Shown here: piece after piece, positions 55,325 through 61,618 of the stretch | Position numbering within the stretch: the stretch's first letter is position 1 | Layout: each line of letters begins with the position of its first letter | DNA from: a bacterium | GTDB taxonomy: Bacteria; Oederibacteriota; CAKKQC01 | Length of the DNA: 64,000 bases | Assembly (NCBI GenBank): GCA_919901855.1 | Contig: CAKKQC010000010.1 | Span: forward strand, 62,001 to 126,000 | Direction of reading: 5' to 3' | Program-made: the position numbers and the translations under genes | Notes under the pieces: model-generated | The model's database searches: none | Seen by the model: only the letters and a program-made list of their open reading frames with translations | What the model was told of the DNA's origin: nothing

Positions 55325-55398
55325 CGCGCCCTGAGGGAGTCGAACCCCCGGCCTTCTGGTTCGTAGCCAGACGCTCTATCCAGCTGAGCTAAGGGCGC
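55325..55398 (-). tRNA. tRNA-Arg (anticodon ACG)
   Basis: A 74-nt tRNA on the minus strand: acceptor GCGCCCT/AGGGCGC, D-stem GCTC/GAGC, anticodon stem TCTGG/CCAGA with loop CTACGAA (anticodon ACG), T-arm with loop TTCGACT, discriminator G. CCA is not encoded. Its A34 is the substrate of TadA, encoded nearby. TAATAT (55410-55415, minus strand) is a possible -10 box, 11 nt upstream. Confidence 0.95.
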
Positions 55399-55466
55399 GT
55401 ATGGGTTCCATATTAGCGCATGCCCGGAGTCTCCCGCACTCGCGCCTTGCCGCAGCCTGACGTGGG

Positions 55467-56012
55467 CTAATCTTCCACTGCCGGGAGTTTGCGCTCCCAG
55501 ACCGCATGGCCACTCTGCAGCTTGTTGGGCAGGTCCGCGAATCCGAGCTTGTCGAGGAAGGAGGCGGCGTCCGTGTGCCGCGGGTGCAGGCGGACGCGCA
55601 CGAAGTTGATGCCCTGCGGCCGGGCCCAGTCGTAGAGCCCGGTGAAGAACTCGCGTCCGTACCCCTTGCGCTGGTTCTCCTCCGCGATCATGAGCAGGCC
55701 GACGAAGATGACCGTCTCGGCGGGGAAGCCCAGAACGAACTGGCCGGTGCCGATGAACCCGGATTGGCCCTTGAGCGCGAGCCCGAACGGGAACAGGGAG
55801 GCGCGCGTTACCCCCGGCGGGGGCTCGCCCGCGACCAGGCCGGCGAGCAGTTCGGCGACGAAGTCCGGGTCCGGAGGCGCCCCGAACTCGGCCTCCACGA
55901 ACTTCGGAGACCCGAGTACGGCCTTCCCGGCCTCCGCGGCGTTGTCGGGGGAGAGGAAGACGATATCAAGCCGGTCGGTGGAGAAGACCGCGACGGCTTC
56001 GGCGGTCGCCAC
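55467..56012 (-). CDS. GNAT-family N-acetyltransferase
   Basis: A 181-residue GNAT protein with the acetyl-CoA pyrophosphate loop Q114-R-K-G117-Y-G119, preceded by the beta-4 strand VIFVGLLMIAEE. Substrate unknown. It starts with GTG three bases after the stop of the HtrA gene, so the two form an operon. It could acetylate a protein N-terminus, amino sugar or antibiotic; nothing in the context decides. Confidence 0.8.
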   Translation of the reverse strand: MATAEAVAVFSTDRLDIVFLSPDNAAEAGKAVLGSPKFVEAEFGAPPDPDFVAELLAGLVAGEPPPGVTRASLFPFGLALKGQSGFIGTGQFVLGFPAETVIFVGLLMIAEENQRKGYGREFFTGLYDWARPQGINFVRVRLHPRHTDAASFLDKLGFADLPNKLQSGHAVWERKLPAVED

Positions 56013-56015
56013 GGC

Positions 56016-57563
56016 CTAAGGCTTGCTCTCGCGCTCGACGACGATGTACATGACCGATCCGCGGCGCTCGACGAGCACGAGGATGCCGTCCTTGTCGCCC
56101 AGCCGCCGGCTGACCTCCTCGAATTCCTTGAGGTCGTGCACGGCCTGCTGTTCGATCTCGCGGATGATGTCGCCGCGCTGGATACCCGAGGTCTGGGCGC
56201 GGGAATCCGCCGCCACGCGCGTCACCAGGACGCCTTCCGTGTTCTGGGTCTCGAGCTGGCGGGCCAGGTCGTCGGTCAGGTCCTGGACGGTCATGCCGAG
56301 CCACGACCGCTCATCGCCCGGCGCCTTCCTGGTCTCCTTCGGGCCCGACTCCGGGGTCTCGCGCTGGGATTCCTTGAGGATCACCTCGAGCTTGAGCCGG
56401 GCGTTCCTTCGGAAGACCTCGAGTATGAGCCGTTCCCCGACCTTGTGCTGGAGCACGGCGCTCCGGAGCTCCTCCTGGTCCTTGAGCGGCTTGCCGTCGA
56501 CGGTGAGGATGATATCCCCCGCCTTCAGCCCCGCCCGGTCGGCGGCGGTGCCGGGGAACACCTGGGAGACCTCCATCCCCGTGCCGGCCGGGAGCTTGAG
56601 CTTCTTCGCGACCTCGGGGGCGACGGGCCGGTACGCGACCCCGAGCTGGGGCCGGACGATCTTGCCCTCCTTGATGAGGCTGTCCATCACGGTCTTGGCG
56701 ATGTTCACCGGGATGGCGAACCCGATCCCGACCGACCCGCCGGAGGGGGAATAGATCATGGTATTGATCCCGATCACCTCGCCCCGGATGTTGAGCAGCG
56801 GGCCGCCCGAGTTTCCGCGGTTGATCGAGGCGTCGGTCTGGATGAACCCCGTGAACCGGGCGGTGCGTCCGCCGCTGGATTCGTCGAGCCGGCGGCCCTT
56901 GGCGCTGATCACGCCCACGGTGACCGTGTTCTCGAGCCCGAAGGGATTGCCGATCGCGATGGCCCACGACCCCACCCGGATGCGGTCGGAGTCGCCCAGC
57001 GGCGCGGCGACCAGCGGGCCGTCCGCCTTGATCCGGAGCACGCAGATGTCCGTGTCCGCGTCCATCCCGACTATCGTCGCCTTGTACTCGCGCTTGTCCA
57101 GCAGCTTGACCGAGACGTTCTTGGCCCGGCCGACGACGTGCGCGTTCGTGAGGATGTAGCCGTCGCGCGAGACGATGACCCCCGAGCCCGCGCTGACCAC
57201 GGGCTCCTGCATCTCGCGCTGGGGGGGCGCCCCGAAGAACTGCCCGAAGAGGTCGTCCAGCCTCTCGTCGCCCCACGGCGAGAACCGGTGGACTACGGTG
57301 TAGGAGGACACGATCGAGACGACGGCGGGGCCGGCGCGGTCCGAGATGTCCGTGAAGGCGCTCTCGAGCCGGAGGGCCTCGTCCGACGGGGCGGCCGCCG
57401 TCACGAGCTGGAGCGGGGGGCGGGCGGCCGGGGCGGCGTCCCCGCCGACGCGGGCGGCCACGGGAGACGCGCCCAGGATGACGCCCAGCACGGCGCCAAG
57501 CGCCACGCCGCGCGCGGCGCCAGGCGCTGATGCAGGCGTCCGGCGGGGCCACGATTGGGTCAC
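56016..57563 (-). CDS. HtrA/DegP-type serine protease with two PDZ domains
   Basis: A 515-residue periplasmic protease. An N-terminal signal sequence or anchor (about 17-37) is followed by a trypsin-like domain with catalytic H142 (LTNAHVVG), D172 (ADTDICVLR) and S252 (RGNSGGPL), then two PDZ domains (about 300-395 and 420-510). It degrades or refolds damaged envelope proteins. Start GTG 57563 with AGGAG 10 nt upstream. It is divergent from livH with about 60 bp between the starts. Confidence 0.93.
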   Translation of the reverse strand: MTQSWPRRTPASAPGAARGVALGAVLGVILGASPVAARVGGDAAPAARPPLQLVTAAAPSDEALRLESAFTDISDRAGPAVVSIVSSYTVVHRFSPWGDERLDDLFGQFFGAPPQREMQEPVVSAGSGVIVSRDGYILTNAHVVGRAKNVSVKLLDKREYKATIVGMDADTDICVLRIKADGPLVAAPLGDSDRIRVGSWAIAIGNPFGLENTVTVGVISAKGRRLDESSGGRTARFTGFIQTDASINRGNSGGPLLNIRGEVIGINTMIYSPSGGSVGIGFAIPVNIAKTVMDSLIKEGKIVRPQLGVAYRPVAPEVAKKLKLPAGTGMEVSQVFPGTAADRAGLKAGDIILTVDGKPLKDQEELRSAVLQHKVGERLILEVFRRNARLKLEVILKESQRETPESGPKETRKAPGDERSWLGMTVQDLTDDLARQLETQNTEGVLVTRVAADSRAQTSGIQRGDIIREIEQQAVHDLKEFEEVSRRLGDKDGILVLVERRGSVMYIVVERESKP

Positions 57564-57624
57564 TGGCGCAACTCCTTGATGGCTAGAGGTCCCCCTTCAA
57601 GGCCATGCTAACATACGCCAAACC

Positions 57625-58536
57625 GTGAGCTCAACGGATTTTGCCCTACAGCAGCTGATTAACGGCGTAACCCAGGGGATGGTGTACGCCCTCATCGCCC
57701 TCGGTTACACGATGGTCTACGGCATCATCGAGCTGATCAACTTCGCCCACGGCGAGGTCTTCATGGTCGGGTCCTTCGCCGGGCTCCTGGCCGCGGGTGC
57801 GCTTTCCGGGCTCCCCGGTCTGCCGATCCCGCTCAGATTCGCCCTCGCCCTGAGCGCCGCCATGGCGGCGTGCGCCGCCCTCGGGCTCGGGCTCGAGCGG
57901 GTCGCGTACCGCCCCTTGCGGCGCGCGCCGCGGCTGGCGCCGCTGATCACGGCGATCGGGGCGTCCTACTTCCTCCAGAACGCGGTCATGCTCTCGCTGG
58001 GCTCATCACAGCACCCGTACCCCGACCTCGTTCCCGATATTTCGTTCGCGGTCGGGGGGGCCCGGATCTCGCTGATCCAGGTTCTCATCGTCGTGGTGGC
58101 TAGCGCCCTGATGGCCGGGCTCACGCTCTTCATCGGGCGGACCCGCACGGGGCGCGCCATGCGCGCCTGCGCCCAGGATCGCGAAGCGGCCTGGCTCATG
58201 GGCGTCAACGTCGACCGGATCATCGCCACGACATTCGTGCTGGGGTCCCTGCTGGCGGGCGCCGGCGGCGTCCTCTACGGCCTGCGTTACGGGACGATCG
58301 ACTTCTTCATGGGCTACATCGTCGGGATCAAGGCCTTCACCGCGGCCGTGCTCGGGGGGATCGGCAACGTGCCGGGCGCCATGCTCGGGGGCCTCCTGCT
58401 GGGCGTGATCGAGGCGCTGGCGGCGGGCTGGGGGGCGTCGGAATGGAAGGACGTGATCGCGTTCGGCGTCCTCGTGGCCGTGCTCCTGGTCCGCCCGGCC
58501 GGGCTGCTGGGGCCGCGCGTGGCGGACAAGGTATGA
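57625..58536 (+). CDS. livH: Branched-chain amino acid ABC transporter permease LivH-type
   Basis: A 303-residue permease with eight or more helices and the LivH start QQLINGVTQGMVYALIALGYTM plus the loop GRAMRACAQDREAAWLMGV that contacts the ATPase. TAACAT (57609-57614) lies 10 nt before the GTG. The stop overlaps livM by 4 nt (ATGA). The ATPases LivG/LivF and the binding protein are not encoded within this window. The substrate may be amino acids, urea or short amides. Confidence 0.88.
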   Translation: MSSTDFALQQLINGVTQGMVYALIALGYTMVYGIIELINFAHGEVFMVGSFAGLLAAGALSGLPGLPIPLRFALALSAAMAACAALGLGLERVAYRPLRRAPRLAPLITAIGASYFLQNAVMLSLGSSQHPYPDLVPDISFAVGGARISLIQVLIVVVASALMAGLTLFIGRTRTGRAMRACAQDREAAWLMGVNVDRIIATTFVLGSLLAGAGGVLYGLRYGTIDFFMGYIVGIKAFTAAVLGGIGNVPGAMLGGLLLGVIEALAAGWGASEWKDVIAFGVLVAVLLVRPAGLLGPRVADKV

Positions 58537-59510
58537 CGACGTTCGACCGGCTGGCGGACCTCGTCCGGCGGGTTCCCGGCGGGGGGCGCACCTTCGGCGC
58601 AGCCGCGATCCTGCTCCTCGCGGCCCTGCCGTGGCTGGTGCAGAACGACGCCGTCCTCGACATCCTCACGGTCGCGGGCCTCTACGTGACGCTGGCCCTG
58701 TCCCTCAACGTCATCGTCGGGTACGCGGGACTCCTGAACCTCGGGCACGCGGCCTTCTACGCCGTCGGAGCGTACACGTATGCGCTCCTCGCGTCCCCGC
58801 AGCACGGGATCCACATCTCCCCGTGGCTCCTCTTCCCGCTATCGGGGCTGACGGCGGGGGCGGCGGGGTTCTGCCTCGGGCTCCCGGTCCTGCGGCTGGG
58901 CGGGGACTACCTCGCGATCGTGACGCTCGGGTTCGGCGAGATCGCGCGGATCACGCTCAACAACCTCGGGAGCTTCACGAACGGCCCGAACGGGATCGCG
59001 AACGTGGACCACCCGAGCCTCTTCGGCCGCGACTTCGGCGTGGAGGGCGCACCGTACTTCTGGCTCGTCTGGACGCTGGCCGTGCTCGCGATCCTGGCGA
59101 TGCGCCGGCTCGAGGACTCCCGTATCGGGCGGGCCTGGAAGGCGATCCGCGAGGACGAGCTGGCGGCGGCCGCCCAGGGGATCCCGGTGACACGGCTCAA
59201 GCTCCAGGCGTTCGCGCTCGGCGCGGGGCTGGCCGGCGTCTGCGGCGCCTGTTACGCGGCCAAGCAGGGGCACGTCGCGCCCGAGTCGTTCACGTTCATG
59301 GAGTCGGTCACGATGCTCGCGATGGTCGTGCTCGGCGGGCTGGGCACGGTGGCGGGCCCCGTCGTCGGGGCGGTCACGCTGTCGGTCCTGCCCTTCCTCC
59401 TGCTCGGGTTCGAGACCTGGCGCATGCTCCTCTTCGGCGCCGCGCTCGTGGTCATGATGCTCCTGAGGCCGCAGGGCCTCCTGGGCCGCCGCGGGGGCTT
59501 GGCGGCGTAG
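58533..59510 (+). CDS. livM: Branched-chain amino acid ABC transporter permease LivM-type
   Basis: A 325-residue permease with about ten helices and the LivM motifs LSLNVIVGYAGLLNLGHAAFY and RIGRAWKAIREDELAA (the EAA-like loop that docks the ATPase). It forms the translocation pore with LivH. It is translationally coupled to livH. Downstream are two hairpins and a convergent toxin-antitoxin pair rather than livG/livF, so the transporter depends on ATPases encoded elsewhere or is a remnant. Confidence 0.88.
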   Translation: MTTFDRLADLVRRVPGGGRTFGAAAILLLAALPWLVQNDAVLDILTVAGLYVTLALSLNVIVGYAGLLNLGHAAFYAVGAYTYALLASPQHGIHISPWLLFPLSGLTAGAAGFCLGLPVLRLGGDYLAIVTLGFGEIARITLNNLGSFTNGPNGIANVDHPSLFGRDFGVEGAPYFWLVWTLAVLAILAMRRLEDSRIGRAWKAIREDELAAAAQGIPVTRLKLQAFALGAGLAGVCGACYAAKQGHVAPESFTFMESVTMLAMVVLGGLGTVAGPVVGAVTLSVLPFLLLGFETWRMLLFGAALVVMMLLRPQGLLGRRGGLAA

Positions 59511-59538
59511 GCCGGTATTCCGGCTCCGCGCAGACGTA

Positions 59539-59561
59539 CTCGGAAGCCATCGTCTTCCGAG
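59539..59561 (+). terminator. Hairpin after livM (terminator candidate)
   Basis: CTCGGAAG-CCATCGT-CTTCCGAG forms an 8-bp stem with a 7-nt loop, 28 nt after the livM stop. No T-run follows, so termination would be factor-assisted or weak. Confidence 0.4.
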
Positions 59562-59640
59562 CCGCTTCCGAGTGCTTCGCCCCGGTCCGCGTCAGTCCGC
59601 GATGAACCCCCCGGAATCGGGCGGACATCATGCGAAGAGT

Positions 59641-59659
59641 GGAGAGGGAGACCCTCTCC
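59641..59659. terminator. Hairpin at the end of the PIN gene
   Basis: GGAGAGGG-AGA-CCCTCTCC, an 8-bp stem with a 3-nt loop, touches the PIN stop codon (59659-59661, minus strand). It could act on both converging transcripts. It has no T-run. Confidence 0.35.
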
Positions 59660-60081
59660 TAGCCCGATGTCTGCTTCAGGAACTGACGCGGGGTCACGAT
59701 CTTGAGCCGGCCCAGGGAGATTCGGTCGAGTTGCTCATGCTCGATGGAAAGCAGGTCCTTGTCCCCCGTGACGAGGAAGTCCGCTCCGATCGCCTTCGCA
59801 AGCGAAAGATACGGATCGTCATCACGGTCCCGGCTGAGTCTCACAGGTTCCTTCACGCTCCCCCTGTGTACCGAGGACAGGAAGGATCCGAGGTTGGCCT
59901 TCCACTCGAGGAGTTGGGCGGGCTTCATGATCCGGGAGAGTCTGTCGGTCAGTCCGAGCAGCTCCTCTTCGGTATCGGCGGAGACCCAGAGTTCCTCGCG
60001 GAGAGCTCGGTTCAACGCCAGCCTGGGGATACCGCCGAACACCGCCGAAACGAGGACGTTGGCGTCAAGAACGACCTTCAC
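59659..60081 (-). CDS. PIN-domain ribonuclease toxin
   Basis: A 140-residue PIN protein of the COG1569 type. The acidic metal-binding residues are visible: D6 in VVLDANVLVSA, D87-D89 in RDRDDDPYL and D107 in VTGDKDLL. It would cut RNA when freed from its antitoxin. It overlaps the upstream antitoxin gene by 17 nt, the classic toxin-antitoxin order. Confidence 0.9.
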   Translation of the reverse strand: MKVVLDANVLVSAVFGGIPRLALNRALREELWVSADTEEELLGLTDRLSRIMKPAQLLEWKANLGSFLSSVHRGSVKEPVRLSRDRDDDPYLSLAKAIGADFLVTGDKDLLSIEHEQLDRISLGRLKIVTPRQFLKQTSG

Positions 60082-60307
60082 GTCGTCCCGCTCGGACCTC
60101 TCCCAGCATCTTGAGCGCCATGGTTTTCGTGATACCGGCTCCCGCGAGCGCGCGCCGCATGCCGCGCAGGTACTGGTCCGCTGACCGCGCCGTCACCGGC
60201 GTCAGCACCGCGATCGGCGCCCCGCTGCGGGTCACGACAACGTCCTCCCTGCCGCCCAGGTAGCGGGAGGTGTTGGTCTTGAACTCGCGTTCAGTTGCGA
60301 CTTTCAT
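60065..60307 (-). CDS. Phd/YefM-type antitoxin
   Basis: An 80-residue protein with the Phd/YefM N-terminal fold (MKVATEREFKTNTSRYLG then VVVTRSGAPIAVLTPV), which binds the operator, and a charged C-terminal tail that would clamp the PIN toxin. On the minus strand TACCAT (60315-60320) ends 7 nt before the ATG, so the message is probably leaderless. It would repress its own promoter together with the toxin. Confidence 0.88.
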   Translation of the reverse strand: MKVATEREFKTNTSRYLGGREDVVVTRSGAPIAVLTPVTARSADQYLRGMRRALAGAGITKTMALKMLGEVRAGRREGRS

Positions 60308-60314
60308 AAGTCGT

Positions 60315-60320
60315 ATGGTA
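60315..60320 (-). promoter_or_regulatory. -10-like box of the toxin-antitoxin operon
   Basis: TACCAT on the minus strand ends 7 nt before the antitoxin ATG (60307). Confidence 0.4.
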
Positions 60321-60392
60321 ACACGTCGTGTTCTTGGGCGGCCGCCTCCTGGAACTTGACCCCGGCTTTGGGTCTCAGGCGCGTGGCCGCGG

Positions 60393-60398
60393 TAAGAT
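60393..60398 (+). promoter_or_regulatory. -10-like box of the aminotransferase gene
   Basis: TAAGAT ends 7 nt before the ATG at 60406. An in-frame ATG at 60397 overlaps this box, which favours 60406 as start. Confidence 0.4.
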
Positions 60399-60405
60399 GT
60401 ACCAC

Positions 60406-61614
60406 ATGGGAGCCAACGCGCGGATCGCGGCGAAGTTCGGACGGTACGTCCTCGGGAACTACTCGCGGACGCCGCCGGCGTTCGTGCGGGGAAAGGGTTC
60501 GTGGCTCTGGGACGTCGAGGGGAACCGGTATCTCGACTTCTTCCCCGGTTGGGCCGCCGGGGCGATGGGGCACTGTCATCCCGCCGTCGTGCGGGCGATC
60601 CGCGCCCAGGCGGGCCGGCTCATCATGGTCCCGAACAATGTCATGCATCCGTGGCAGGCCGAGCTCGCCCGGCGGCTCCTGCAGGCGGCCCGGTTCCGGG
60701 GCCGGGTCTTCTTCTGCAACTCGGGCGCGGAGGCCAACGAGGCGGCGATCAAGCTTGCGCGGCGGTACTGGCAGGTCGCGCGGGGGAAGATGAAGACCCG
60801 GATCGTGACGGTCCGGGGCTCGTTCCACGGCCGGACGCTTGGCGCGCTCGCGGCGACGGGGCAGTCCGTGTACCACCGGGGGTTCAGGCCGATGCCCGGA
60901 GGCTTTGTCCACGTGCCGCTCAACGATCTCAAGGCCGCCGCACGGGCGATCGATAGCCGGACGGCCGCGTTCCTGATCGAGCCGATCCTGGGCGAGGGCG
61001 GGATCCAGATGCCTTCGCCCGCGTATCTCCGGGGGCTGCGGGCGCTGACGCGGAAGCGGGGCGCACTTCTCATCTTCGACGAGGTCCAGACCGGGTGCGG
61101 ACGGACCGGCGACTACTACGCGTTCCAGGGCACCGGCGTCGTCCCCGACGCGGTCACGCTGGCGAAGCCGCTCGCGGGCGGGTTGCCGATGGGCGCGCTC
61201 GTCGTCGCGGAGCGGTTCGCGGGCGGGCTGCCACCGGGCTCCCACGCGTCGACCTTCGGCGGGTCGCCGCTGGTCTGCGCGGCCGGGATCGCGGCGATCA
61301 AGGTCGCCGCCGCTCCCGCCACCCTCGCCCGGGTCCGGCGGATGGGCCGGGTGCTCCGGGCCGGTCTGGAGCGGCTCCGGGCGCGGCACCCGGAAAGGAT
61401 CGTCGAGATCCGGGGGCGGGGCCTCATGCTCGGCACCCAGCTCAGCGGTCCGGGCGTCGAACTCGTCGTACGGTGCCGGGCGCTGGGCCTGCTCGTCAAC
61501 TGCACCCACGGGACCGTGATCCGGACGATGCCCGCCATCACGGTCACGGAGGCCGAGATCCGGCTCGCCTGCGCGATCCTTGACAAGGCTCTTTCGGAGA
61601 CCGCGCCGCGCTGA
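60406..61614 (+). CDS. Class III aminotransferase, acetylornithine aminotransferase-like
   Basis: A 402-residue PLP enzyme. It has the GWAAGAMGHCHPAVV start, the PLP phosphate site NSGAEANEAAIKLAR, the FHGRTLGALAATGQ box, the Asp of LLIFDEVQTGCGRTG, and the Schiff-base lysine K254 in LAKPLAGGLPMGA. The pattern is that of ArgD/4-aminobutyrate-type transaminases. No other arginine gene is near, so the physiological substrate is not certain. Its stop lies 4 nt before the next GTG. Confidence 0.85.
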   Translation: MGANARIAAKFGRYVLGNYSRTPPAFVRGKGSWLWDVEGNRYLDFFPGWAAGAMGHCHPAVVRAIRAQAGRLIMVPNNVMHPWQAELARRLLQAARFRGRVFFCNSGAEANEAAIKLARRYWQVARGKMKTRIVTVRGSFHGRTLGALAATGQSVYHRGFRPMPGGFVHVPLNDLKAAARAIDSRTAAFLIEPILGEGGIQMPSPAYLRGLRALTRKRGALLIFDEVQTGCGRTGDYYAFQGTGVVPDAVTLAKPLAGGLPMGALVVAERFAGGLPPGSHASTFGGSPLVCAAGIAAIKVAAAPATLARVRRMGRVLRAGLERLRARHPERIVEIRGRGLMLGTQLSGPGVELVVRCRALGLLVNCTHGTVIRTMPAITVTEAEIRLACAILDKALSETAPR

Positions 61615-61618
61615 TTCC

